Shown here: positions 22,663-32,834 of the stretch, piece after piece
How the letters are laid out: every line of letters begins with the position of its first letter
How positions within the stretch are numbered: the stretch's first letter is position 1
Assembly: GCA_028277585.1 (NCBI GenBank)
Contig: JANQFY010000052.1
Coordinates: forward strand, 1-38,814
From: Sedimentisphaerales bacterium
GTDB taxonomy: Bacteria; Planctomycetota; Phycisphaerae; Sedimentisphaerales; Anaerobacaceae
Reading direction: 5' to 3'
Length of the DNA: 38,814 nucleotides
Position numbers and translations under genes: made by a program
The notes under the pieces: generated by a model
Told to the model about the DNA's origin: nothing
The model's input: the letters and a program-made list of their open reading frames with translations, nothing else
Databases searched by the model: none

Positions 22663-24552
22663 CTAGCGGGTCAGAACGTACTCTATCAGGTCAGACAGTT
22701 CATCCTCGCTGAGAGTCGACACGCGCCCGTGCTTGTCGTCGGGATTGAAGGTGGTCAGGACCTCACGGATGGTCACGGCGCGGCCATCGTGGAGGTAGGG
22801 GGCGGTGCGCCAGACTTCGATAAGGCTGGGCGTGTCAAAGCGCCCCCGGGGCTCTTCTGCAGTCTCGGTGCCGACGCGGTGTCGGAGTCCATCCGTGTAG
22901 AGCGGGCCGCGATGGCACTGCGTGCAGCCGGCTGTCTGGAACAGCCTTTGACCTCTCTGGGCGGCCTGGCTCAGCGCGCCATCGATCAGATAGGGGCTGG
23001 CGACTGGTTCGAGTGATTTCAGATACGCGTTGAGTGGTGCGGTATGAGTCCGGCGTGGAATCGCGAACTGGATGTAGAGAACCCCGCTCTGGACGGCTGT
23101 CTCGGCGTCAGCGCGGACACCGGTCGCCATGGCCGGCGGGGTCTGGTGGGTCAGCAGCAGACTCTTGGCGTTCTTGGCGTTGAGCATGCCGTCGTTCAGC
23201 AGGTCCCAATTCAAGCCGCAGGTCCGGGCGCCATCCGAATGGCAGCTCGCGCAACTGTGCCAGTTCTGAAACGAGGGCGACGCGTCGTGGAAGAGCATTT
23301 CTCCTTTGCGGGCCGTGGTCATGGGTGGTGTTTGGCCAAGCGGAATGGATAGGGAATGCTCATCCTTGCCTGCGTCGAGCGGTATGACACTGATACTGTC
23401 CGTGAAGTACTCAGCGACGTAGGCGGTTGTTCCAGCGATGACCAGGCCGCGCGGCCCGTTGCCGGCCAGGGGGATGCGGCGACGAATCCCCGTCATGAAG
23501 GTCAGATCATTCGGTACGTCCTCGGCGACATAGGCTGGGTCGGCGAAACTCGTGCTGGAGGTGGAGGTGCATGTCGAGACGAAGCGGCGAGGGTCCCGGG
23601 CAGATAGGAGCCGGGCATGGAGTCCCACTCGATCGATCACGCTTGCTTCGTGCGTGCCCGCGTGGGTGACTATGAGGCTGGCGCCGTCAGCCGTGCAGGC
23701 GACGGAGTAAGGATTGGCCGCGCCGCGATGGGGGTCATCGAGCAGTACGGTGTTGACGTATCGCTTCTCTTTCACGTCGATGATCGTCAGGGCGTTGGTG
23801 TTGACCCATCCCCTTTCGAGATAGGTTGTGGGGAACCTGTGACGGGCGAGAATATGCGTGACATAGGCGTATCGATTGTCCGGCGAGATCGCGACGCCCT
23901 GAAGATTCGTGCTTCCATCGGGCAGATCGATGTTCTCGATCAGCGTCCTGGTAGCCGTGTCGATGATTGATACGACGGCGGCGACGTGCTCGGCGTTGGC
24001 AGGTCCGGCGGGCAGGTGATTGGCGACAAGTAGATATCGCCCGTTCGCGGTCAGGGCACTTGTCACGGGTTCGCGGGGCACTGCGATAGTTTTTATTTGC
24101 GCTGCCTGATCCAGGTCGATGACCCCGACATTGTTGCTGAACTGGTTGCAGACGTACAGCGTTTTTTCGTCCGGGTGGGCAATCGCGGCTACCGGCGTAT
24201 GCCCCGTGGCGATCGTCTCCAGCACCTGATCGCGGGCGATGTCAACGATTTCCACGCCGCCTCTGGGGGTCGCCGAAGTGACATAGAGGATGCTCTCGTC
24301 GCCGGAAAGCGCCAGACCAAGCGGAAGTTGCGCCACTCGTATCTCTCGCACAACCTGCTGCGTCGCCGTATCGAAGACGGCTACGCGATTGGCCGTGGTC
24401 TCGGCAATATAGAGCGTCTTGCCGTCGTCGGTAGCGACAAGAGAGACAGGAGAGCGGTAGTTGCCTGGAGCCGCCTGACTGGGCGGACCCGCCAGGAAAC
24501 ACAGGGTCAGCAGGGCGGTCATCATCGGAGCTACGCATCGTTTCGCACGCAT
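22663..24552 (-). CDS. YVTN beta-propeller / di-heme cytochrome c protein, exported
   Basis: Encodes 629 residues with a signal peptide (1-28, cleavage near SQA). Residues about 30-400 are a seven-bladed YVTN-type propeller (KTLYIAETTANRVAVFDTATQQVV, ESILYVTSATPRGGVEIVDIA, KTLYVCNQFSNNVGVIDLDQA). The C-terminal third carries two c-type heme sites, C434-A-S-C-H438 and C543-T-Q-C-H547, with an ending FDTPSLIEVWRTAPYLHDGRAVTIREVLTTFNP as in MauG/cytochrome c peroxidase relatives. It probably performs periplasmic redox chemistry; the propeller may position a partner. It ends 9 bp from the convergent ATPase gene. The peroxidase or oxidase role is inferred. Confidence 0.9.
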   Translation of the reverse strand: MRAKRCVAPMMTALLTLCFLAGPPSQAAPGNYRSPVSLVATDDGKTLYIAETTANRVAVFDTATQQVVREIRVAQLPLGLALSGDESILYVTSATPRGGVEIVDIARDQVLETIATGHTPVAAIAHPDEKTLYVCNQFSNNVGVIDLDQAAQIKTIAVPREPVTSALTANGRYLLVANHLPAGPANAEHVAAVVSIIDTATRTLIENIDLPDGSTNLQGVAISPDNRYAYVTHILARHRFPTTYLERGWVNTNALTIIDVKEKRYVNTVLLDDPHRGAANPYSVACTADGASLIVTHAGTHEASVIDRVGLHARLLSARDPRRFVSTCTSTSSTSFADPAYVAEDVPNDLTFMTGIRRRIPLAGNGPRGLVIAGTTAYVAEYFTDSISVIPLDAGKDEHSLSIPLGQTPPMTTARKGEMLFHDASPSFQNWHSCASCHSDGARTCGLNWDLLNDGMLNAKNAKSLLLTHQTPPAMATGVRADAETAVQSGVLYIQFAIPRRTHTAPLNAYLKSLEPVASPYLIDGALSQAAQRGQRLFQTAGCTQCHRGPLYTDGLRHRVGTETAEEPRGRFDTPSLIEVWRTAPYLHDGRAVTIREVLTTFNPDDKHGRVSTLSEDELSDLIEYVLTR

Positions 24553-24634
24553 CGGGCTATCTCCAAATCACTGACTTCTACCCTCATAGTTGCGCGCAAG
24601 CCCCAACTGTTTCAGTCGATCGAGCGGGAAGCGA

Positions 24635-24663
24635 TTGACACCGACCACTCGTTACGATACACT
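24635..24663 (+). promoter_or_regulatory. promoter of the LRR/InlB-repeat gene
   Basis: Perfect TTGACA (24635-24640), a 17-bp spacer and TACACT (24658-24663). It lies about 60 bp upstream of the ATG at 24724, consistent with a real, transcribed gene despite the downstream frameshift. Confidence 0.65.
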
Positions 24664-24723
24664 ACTAGCAGGTAGGTGTTCCCCGGGAAGCTGGCTGTGG
24701 ACCCCAAGCGGAGGTGTGGAGAG

Positions 24724-25470
24724 ATGAAAAGAGTCGTATTCCTTTATGTTGTCATGCTGAGTGTCTCAATGGGGCAGGCCTGGGCCGAGGACCCCGTCCA
24801 CTTCGCCGACGCCAAGCTAAAAGCCCTCGTCGAGGCCGAACTGGGTGTCACAGACCCTACCCCCACGGATATGCTCGGTTTGACGTCACTGAGCGCCTAC
24901 CAGAAGGGGCTAACCAGCTTGACCGGCTTGGAGACCGCGACGAATCTCTTTCTACTCTCCACGGTGGGCAATGACATTACGGATGTCTCACCCCTGTCAG
25001 GGCTAGTCAGACTGCAGAGCTTGATCATCGGTTCGAACTCCATCAGCGATGTAGGACCCTTGGCTGATTTGACGGGTCTGAGATTGTTGTCGATCTACAA
25101 CAACGATATCAGTGATGTGGGTTCTTTGGCCGGACTGCGCAATCTAAGGGAGTTGAGGATTGGCGGCAATGCCGTGAGTGATGTAAGTCCCTTGGGGGGG
25201 GCTGACAAACCTGACGGAACTGAATCTCAGTGGCAATCCGGTCGGCGATGTCTCGGCGCTTTCCGGGCTCCCGAGACTCACGAAGTTGAACTTGGACCGC
25301 ACCGGCGTCGACAGTCTCTCCGGGCTGTCCGGCTTGGACAGTCTAACCAACCTAAGTGCGTCCTATTGCGGACTGACGAGCCTATCGCCAGTGTCCAGTT
25401 TCCCCAGTCTGCAGTACTTGGATCTATATGGCAATCAGATCAGCAGTCTCTCACCGCTCGCCGGACTTAA
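24724..25470 (+). CDS. secreted leucine-rich-repeat protein, 5' segment ended by a frameshift
   Basis: The start ATG at 24724 has GGAGG 9 nt upstream and begins a signal peptide (MKRVVFLYVVMLSVSMGQAWAED). Internalin-like 22-residue LRRs follow, with the pattern NDITDVSPLSGLVRLQSL and NSISDVGPLADLTGLRLL. At the eight-G run 25194-25201 the frame leaves the repeat pattern (PLGG then ADKPDG), and the rest of this frame to 25470 is not LRR-like. Removing one G restores P-L-G-G-L-T-N-L-T-E-L and joins the frame of the next feature. The joined product would have 1164 residues (24724-28219). Explanations are phase variation, polymerase slippage, a recent mutation or a sequencing error. Confidence 0.85.
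   Translation: MKRVVFLYVVMLSVSMGQAWAEDPVHFADAKLKALVEAELGVTDPTPTDMLGLTSLSAYQKGLTSLTGLETATNLFLLSTVGNDITDVSPLSGLVRLQSLIIGSNSISDVGPLADLTGLRLLSIYNNDISDVGSLAGLRNLRELRIGGNAVSDVSPLGGADKPDGTESQWQSGRRCLGAFRAPETHEVELGPHRRRQSLRAVRLGQSNQPKCVLLRTDEPIASVQFPQSAVLGSIWQSDQQSLTARRT
25194..25201 (+). other. eight-guanine homopolymer at a frameshift
   Basis: The run lies inside an LRR codon block. Seven Gs keep the LRR protein in one frame; eight Gs, as given here, break it. Homopolymeric G tracts in surface-protein genes are a classical site of slipped-strand phase variation and also of base-calling errors. Confidence 0.9.
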
Positions 25471-28219
25471 GGAACTGAGGACTCTTTGGATACCCTTGAA
25501 TCAGGTTGGTGATATCTCAATCCTATCGTCGCTGACGCAACTGCAGCATGTGAGTCTGTGTGACAATGAGATTACCAGCATCGCATCGCTTGTGGGCCTC
25601 ACTAATCTCGCAACGCTGCAATTGTCAGGCAATCTCCTTGAAGAAGAGGCCTACTGCACTCATTTGCCATCGATTCTCGCCAACAATCCAGGTCTGATTC
25701 CCGGCGACGACCTTACTTACAGCGCCAATCAGCGTCCCCCGTCCAACGTGTCGGCTTCCAAGGGGACGTATTCGGACAAGGTGGTGATCACCTGGGACGC
25801 GGTCTGTGATGCCGTGCATGATCCTTACTATCGTATCTATTGTTCGGAATCACTCGATGGAGAGAAGAAACCCATATCTGGCTACTTGAACGCCTGGCGC
25901 AAGGCAACGACTTTCGAGGATGAACACGCGTCGCCGGGAGTGACCTATTACTACTGGATCATGAGCAATACTGCTGACGGCAATGGGAACTATTACTACT
26001 ACTCAGACTTCAGCCTGCATGACACGGGTTGGTGCGGTTCCGGCGGCACGACCTATTCCCTGAACACGTCCTCGACGGCGGGCGGTTCGGTTACGGCTCC
26101 GGGCGAAGGGGCTTACGCTTACACGCCGGGGACGAGCGTGTCGATCGTCGCTGCGGCCCAGGCGGGCCACGAGTTCGCCGAATGGAGCGGGACGGCGGTT
26201 AGTGCGGGCAAGGTCGCTGATTCGAGTGCGGCCTCGACGACGGTGACGGTGGATGGCAACTACACGCTCACGGCCAACTTCTCCCCGACGACGGCGACGA
26301 CGCATACGCTGGCTCTCTCGTCCGGGGCGGGGGGTTCTGTCACTTCGCCCGGCGAAGGGACGCTCTCCTACGCGCCGGGCAGTCATGTATCGATTGCGGC
26401 TACGCCGAATGCAGGCTATGAGTTCGCCGGATGGAGCGGCACGGCGGTCAGCGCCGGCAAAGTCGCCAACGCAAGTGCGGCGTCCCCCACGGTTACGGTC
26501 GACGGCGATTACTCCCTGACGGCGAGTTTCGCATTGGCTCAGACCAATACCTGTACACTGAGCGTTTCGGCCGGCGACGGGGGTTCGGTCGCAACGCCCG
26601 GCCTGGGGACGTTTACCTATGATCCCGGCGAGGTTGTGTCCATCCGAGCGGCGGCTGATTCCGGCTATAGCTTCGCTGGCTGGACGGGGACCGCCGTCAG
26701 TGCCGGCAAAGTAGCCAACGCAAGCGCCGCGTCCACGATGGTGACAATGGATGGTGATTACACGCTGACCGCCAGTTTCCAAGGCGAGGGGCACACCCTG
26801 GAGGTCTCCGCGACCGCTGGCGGATGGGTAGTCACGCCGGGGGAGGGGTCGTTCTCGTATAGTCACGGCGAGTCGGTTACGCTGGAGGCCCAGGCCCAGC
26901 CGGGCTACCACTTTGTCGAATGGTCGGGCAGTCTGTGTTCCTCCAGCTATCGGGTCTCGATCGAGATGAGTTCCGATCATCACGTCACGGCGAATTTTGC
27001 TCCGGATCCTCAAACGTTGACGGTCTCGTCCGGTACGGGGGGATCGGTGGTTATGCCCGGAGAGGGCGTGTTCTTATGCGGGCACGGCGATCGCGTTCGG
27101 GCGGTGGCAGTTCCCGACGCTGGATATGGTTTCGCCGGGTGGACCGGTGATCTCGTTGAGGATGGTGCTGTCGAAGATCCCAACCAAGCTCGCGTGGACT
27201 GCATTCTGGCAGCCGACGGGACGCTGCACGCCTCTTTCGCACCTGCCCTGAGGTGCATCTATGTCGACGACGATGCCCCGGCGGACCCGATGCCCGGGGA
27301 TGCAGCCGGCAGCGATCCGGCTGAGGACGGCACGGCGGACCATCCCTTCGATATGATTCAGGAGGGGATCGACGCGGCGGTCGATGGGCAGTGCGTCCTG
27401 GTGTGCCCCGGGACCTACTACGAGAACGTCGATTTCGCAGGCAAGGGCATCGTGGTCTCCAGTCTCGACCCGCACCAGCAGGGCGGAATCGATCAGACAG
27501 TCGTCCACGGGGGCGACCTCGGTTCCGTCGTCACGTTCCAGCAGGGAGAAGGAGCCGATTCTGTACTCTTGGGGCTCACCCTCACTGGCGGCTACGCGGA
27601 GTCCGGCGCCGGGATCTGGTGTGATGCGGCCGGTCCGGTCATAGCCAACTGCGTGATTGCAGGCAACCGGGCGGAGTCTGGCGCCGGTCTGTTCCTGCAG
27701 GACAGTGATGCTACGGTGGTCAACTGTACCGTATCCGACAACTACGGCGGGTTCGAGGGCAGTGCCGTATATTGCAGTGGTGATGTGACGATCATCAACT
27801 CGATCATCTGGAAGAACACGCCGAAGCAGATCATTGCCGAACCGCAGGAGGCGGTGTCTGTATCATACAGCAATGTCCGGGGAGGGTGGCCCGGCGCAGG
27901 GAACCTCGACGACGACCCACATTTTGCCCGGGAGGGCAGTTGGGTCCTCGCTTCCTTCCCAGATATCGTTGTATTCCCCAATAATCCCGACGCGACCTGG
28001 TTGCTCGGAGACTATCACTTGGCGTCACAGCAGGGCAGGTGGGAACCGACCGAGGCGATCTGGGTGGCGGATGATCTGAGTAGTCCCTGTATTGATGCGG
28101 GCAATCCCCAAGCTGACGTCAAGGCTGAGTCGATCTCGCACGGTGGGCGCCTAAACATCGGTGCGTTCGGAGGGACTGCCGACGCCAGCCGGTCCCCGGC
28201 AGAGGTCTCAGGAGAGTAG
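25286..28219 (+). CDS. secreted LRR / Fn3-like / InlB B-repeat / beta-helix protein, 3' segment after the frameshift
   Basis: Encodes 977 residues in the frame reached by skipping one G. LRR units continue (SLQYLDLYGNQISSLSPLAGLKEL) to about residue 150. A Fn3-like domain then begins PPSNVSASKGTYSDKVVITWD (about 151-250). Five InlB-type B-repeats follow (256-650) with the recurring GGSV-PGEG, GYEFAGWSG and LTASF elements. A parallel beta-helix domain comes next, starting IYVDDDAPADPMPGD, with IANCVIAGNRAESGAGLFLQD, and ends in CIDAGNP and NIGAFGGT. The apparent start is a TTG without a ribosome-binding site, so this is not an independent gene. The whole is probably a cell-surface or secreted adhesin-like protein; no anchor or PEP-CTERM tail is seen at the end. 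Confidence 0.85.
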   Translation: MNLDRTGVDSLSGLSGLDSLTNLSASYCGLTSLSPVSSFPSLQYLDLYGNQISSLSPLAGLKELRTLWIPLNQVGDISILSSLTQLQHVSLCDNEITSIASLVGLTNLATLQLSGNLLEEEAYCTHLPSILANNPGLIPGDDLTYSANQRPPSNVSASKGTYSDKVVITWDAVCDAVHDPYYRIYCSESLDGEKKPISGYLNAWRKATTFEDEHASPGVTYYYWIMSNTADGNGNYYYYSDFSLHDTGWCGSGGTTYSLNTSSTAGGSVTAPGEGAYAYTPGTSVSIVAAAQAGHEFAEWSGTAVSAGKVADSSAASTTVTVDGNYTLTANFSPTTATTHTLALSSGAGGSVTSPGEGTLSYAPGSHVSIAATPNAGYEFAGWSGTAVSAGKVANASAASPTVTVDGDYSLTASFALAQTNTCTLSVSAGDGGSVATPGLGTFTYDPGEVVSIRAAADSGYSFAGWTGTAVSAGKVANASAASTMVTMDGDYTLTASFQGEGHTLEVSATAGGWVVTPGEGSFSYSHGESVTLEAQAQPGYHFVEWSGSLCSSSYRVSIEMSSDHHVTANFAPDPQTLTVSSGTGGSVVMPGEGVFLCGHGDRVRAVAVPDAGYGFAGWTGDLVEDGAVEDPNQARVDCILAADGTLHASFAPALRCIYVDDDAPADPMPGDAAGSDPAEDGTADHPFDMIQEGIDAAVDGQCVLVCPGTYYENVDFAGKGIVVSSLDPHQQGGIDQTVVHGGDLGSVVTFQQGEGADSVLLGLTLTGGYAESGAGIWCDAAGPVIANCVIAGNRAESGAGLFLQDSDATVVNCTVSDNYGGFEGSAVYCSGDVTIINSIIWKNTPKQIIAEPQEAVSVSYSNVRGGWPGAGNLDDDPHFAREGSWVLASFPDIVVFPNNPDATWLLGDYHLASQQGRWEPTEAIWVADDLSSPCIDAGNPQADVKAESISHGGRLNIGAFGGTADASRSPAEVSGE
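26051..27240 (+). repeat. five tandem InlB-type B-repeat coding units
   Basis: Units of about 240 bp begin near 26051, 26299, 26548, 26790 and 27010. The first three share nearly identical blocks encoding GTAVSAGKVA-ASAAS-TVT-DG-Y-LTA; the last two are more divergent and the fourth is shortened. Amplification of the first three looks more recent. Confidence 0.8.
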
Positions 28220-28335
28220 ACGGCACGTCCCGTCCATCGCGTCTCAAGTACCTTGTCACAGGGCTTTCTGGGCCTCAGTGGTCTCTCTCTGTCTGCGCGT
28301 GTCCCTCCATGCGGTTCGTCTGGTATCCATTCAGG

Positions 28336-28364
28336 TTGAGTTGAGCGGGGGGAACGGATATCAT
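28336..28364 (+). promoter_or_regulatory. promoter of the NlpC/P60 gene
   Basis: TTGAGT (28336-28341), a 17-bp spacer and TATCAT (28359-28364). It lies about 50 bp upstream of the ATG at 28417, which itself has AGAAGGA about 8 nt upstream. Consensus match only. Confidence 0.5.
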
Positions 28365-28416
28365 CGGGCACACGTGGGAACTAAATGCCCGTGCATCTTG
28401 AGCAGAAGGACAGAGA

Positions 28417-29841
28417 ATGAAGAAGACGATCGAGAATCTCGGGTTGTGCAGAGAACTGCTTATGGCAGCCTTGGTTGCTGTCATTCTTACGGGTTTCGTG
28501 ACTCGAGGCGGGTACGCGTTGCCCCAGGCTGTGAAGGAGCAGAAATACCTCATCGCGCCGACCGTCCTGCCGGGTGTTCGTCCCGAGATGAAGACGCCTG
28601 GGTTCTGGATCAGCCGCTTGTCAAAGCCGGACGAGATTGTGCTGGACGAAGATGAGATCCACCGGCTGAATCTGGATACCCAGACCCGGCTGCGGCTGAG
28701 GAAGGACATCCTCCGGTTCCCTCAGCAGTTTGATGGCCCCGAACTCCGCGCTGCCCTGCAGCGAGAATTGAATGGCTTTCGGAAACGGGCTCTGTTTGGC
28801 GCCGACGGCCGGGAGGTCGAGGCGTCGTTCCATGCGGCGATAGAAGAGAATATGGGTCTGCGAACCATCGGCGAGGCCGTGGACGTTCGATTCGGGTTGA
28901 TCGTCTGCAATGCCGACCAGCGGCTGTTGCCGATCTCCCAGGGACTCTACGGCGAGGCGGGGGACATCGATTTTGATGAAGTGCAGAACAGCGCCCTGGA
29001 TATTGGGATGCCGGTCGCGATCTTGTGCGAGAGCGCCGATCGCCAGTGGTTCTATGTGATGGGTCCTTCGAGCGATGGATGGATCCGGCCGGCCCACGTA
29101 GCGCTGTGCTCGAAGAAACAGTTGAGCGACATCGTAGATCGACCGTTTGTGACGGTCGTTCGTGCGAAGGGCAATGTGTATTTGGATCGGGCGCGAACGC
29201 AATACTATGGTTTCGCTCGTATGGGATCGAAACTGCCGCTCGCGCGGGATTCTTCTGAGGACGTGACGGCTGTGATGCTGCCTACCCGGCGAGACGACGG
29301 CGCCCTGGAAGTGAAGACGGGGTATCTCCCATCCCGGGAGGTGGTGGCGGGCCATCTTCCCTACACGCCGCGACGCATCATCGAACAGGCCTTCGAGATG
29401 TTGAACACGCCTTACGGTTGGGGTGGGATGCATGGCGAGCAGGACTGCTCCCAGTTCGTCCAGGAAGTGTTTGCCACCGTGGGCGTCGCTCTGCCCAGAA
29501 ACTCCAACGATCAGGCCAAGGTTGGGCAGATGAGCCCGCCTCTGAAAGAGGGCCAGCCAGATGCGGAAAGGCGGGCAGCCCTCGTGGCGCACGCGATTCC
29601 GGGGGCGACGCTTCTCTATACGAGAGGCCATGTGATGCTCTACATCGGTGACGTAGAGGGGCGTCCCTATGTGATCCACGACACCTGGGCGTACCGGGAG
29701 CCGAGCAAAGACGGCAATGTGGTCCGCGTGATCAACCGCGTGGCGGTCACCGATCTGAATCTGGGGACCGGTTCCCGCTCAGGATCGCTTCTGAAGCGGC
29801 TGCACTCGGCCCGAGCGATTACGCTGGAACCAGAACGCTGA
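28417..29841 (+). CDS. exported NlpC/P60-family cell-wall endopeptidase with SH3-like domains
   Basis: Encodes 474 residues with a signal peptide or anchor (hydrophobic 14-28). A helical N-terminal part (about 60-150) precedes two SH3b-like segments (about 160-235 and 243-308). The NlpC/P60 domain starts at about 318: YGWGGMHGEQDCSQFVQEVF holds the catalytic Cys344, GHVMLYIG holds His405 and YVIHDTWAY holds His421 as the third polar residue. This order of SH3 domains and NlpC/P60 is that of gamma-D-glutamyl-diamino-acid endopeptidases acting on peptidoglycan stem peptides. The probable role is wall-peptide cleavage or recycling in the periplasm. Confidence 0.9.
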   Translation: MKKTIENLGLCRELLMAALVAVILTGFVTRGGYALPQAVKEQKYLIAPTVLPGVRPEMKTPGFWISRLSKPDEIVLDEDEIHRLNLDTQTRLRLRKDILRFPQQFDGPELRAALQRELNGFRKRALFGADGREVEASFHAAIEENMGLRTIGEAVDVRFGLIVCNADQRLLPISQGLYGEAGDIDFDEVQNSALDIGMPVAILCESADRQWFYVMGPSSDGWIRPAHVALCSKKQLSDIVDRPFVTVVRAKGNVYLDRARTQYYGFARMGSKLPLARDSSEDVTAVMLPTRRDDGALEVKTGYLPSREVVAGHLPYTPRRIIEQAFEMLNTPYGWGGMHGEQDCSQFVQEVFATVGVALPRNSNDQAKVGQMSPPLKEGQPDAERRAALVAHAIPGATLLYTRGHVMLYIGDVEGRPYVIHDTWAYREPSKDGNVVRVINRVAVTDLNLGTGSRSGSLLKRLHSARAITLEPER

Positions 29842-29868
29842 GGAAGGGCGGTATAGACCAAGGTGACT

Positions 29869-29901
29869 GGAGCCCGGACCTTACGGAGTGGACCGGGCTC
29901 C
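29869..29901. terminator. hairpin between convergent NlpC/P60 and katG genes
   Basis: GGAGCCCGG (29869-29877) pairs with CCGGGCTCC (29893-29901). An A-A mismatch and two more G-C pairs continue the stem inside a 9-nt loop. Placed between two convergent stops, it may end both transcripts, but no T-tract follows on either side, so it is not a canonical intrinsic terminator. Confidence 0.5.
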
Positions 29902-29950
29902 AATCGTTCAATCACCTGGCCTCATATTGCGCCGAACTTCCTGGCTGCAA

Positions 29951-32179
<2,229 letters not shown>

Positions 32180-32197
32180 TTATTGTGTTGGTATATT

Positions 32198-32222
32198 CCT
32201 ATTTCGTATGTGTTCTTATTTA
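32198..32222. promoter_or_regulatory. candidate PerR-type operator upstream of katG
   Basis: A 25-bp AT-rich element that ends in GTTCTTATTTA and shares an 11-bp identical core and flanking TTCG with the element at 32725-32749, in inverted orientation relative to the genes. It lies 37-61 bp upstream of the katG start, where a repressor would overlap the promoter. It does not match the canonical Bacillus PerR box well. Confidence 0.45.
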
Positions 32223-32259
32223 CGGGCAAACAACTACACTGCCCCTCTTGGGGCGTTCT

Positions 32260-32712
32260 CTACCGTTTACCTCGCGCGCAGGATGAGCAGATCCCGCGCA
32301 ATTGTACGTGGGTCGATTCGACGCGGCCCAACGTCCCTATCGATTTCGGTATGGGAAGCTCGTCCAACGCCTCGCTGTAGAAATCTCGAACCAGCCCACA
32401 CTCCGTACAGACGAAATGGTGGTGGCGGTCCATGTTGGCGTCATACCGACCCCGGTTGGCGAGAATCTCGGCCTTGCGGACCAGGCCCTCTTCCTCAAGT
32501 GTTGCCAGGGTGCGGTAGACCGTATCGCGCGAGATCGCCGGTACGCGCCGGCTGACGCTCTTGTAGATCGTCTCGGCGTCCGGATGGTCTTCCGTGCCCG
32601 CCAGCTCGCGGAAGACCTCCATCCGCTGGTGGGTCAGCTTCAAACCACTCGCTCGGCAGGTCTCGGTGAACCGCCGCATTCGCCGCCCGATTTCCGCCTT
32701 CGATACCGACAT
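32260..32712 (-). CDS. perR: Fur-family peroxide-responsive regulator, PerR type
   Basis: Encodes 150 residues. The winged helix covers about 15-85 (LKLTHQRMEVFRELAG, ISRDTVYRTLATLEEEGLVRK). Structural zinc is bound by Cys102/105 (CTEC) and Cys142/145 (CSSC). Aligned by hand with Bacillus PerR, the regulatory metal ligands all have counterparts: His43, Asp91, His97, His99 and Asp110. Asp110 matches Asp104, which in PerR marks iron/manganese peroxide sensing rather than iron sensing by Fur. Position beside katG supports the same role. It should repress katG until peroxide oxidises its iron-site His residues. Confidence 0.92.
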   Translation of the reverse strand: MSVSKAEIGRRMRRFTETCRASGLKLTHQRMEVFRELAGTEDHPDAETIYKSVSRRVPAISRDTVYRTLATLEEEGLVRKAEILANRGRYDANMDRHHHFVCTECGLVRDFYSEALDELPIPKSIGTLGRVESTHVQLRGICSSCARGKR

Positions 32713-32724
32713 TCCGGGTTTCTC

Positions 32725-32749
32725 TAAATAAGAACGATTCCGAATAAGG
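32725..32749. promoter_or_regulatory. candidate autoregulatory operator upstream of perR
   Basis: This 25-bp element carries the same 11-bp core (as TAAATAAGAAC on the plus strand) as the element upstream of katG, plus a second related AATAAG half. It lies just upstream of the perR ATG. It suggests joint control of both genes by the PerR-type protein. Confidence 0.45.
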
Positions 32750-32834
32750 TATACTGCGCATACGCGTCAGTGTTCGTCAAGTGTGAATTCGGTCTAAGTT
32801 CGTTCGCCCAGTTAGGTGGCCAAACGGTTAGCCG

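Noticed and set aside
26051-27240. CRISPR-like array suggested by regular repeats
   Set aside because: Repeats are about 240 bp, coding and in frame; they are InlB-type protein repeats.
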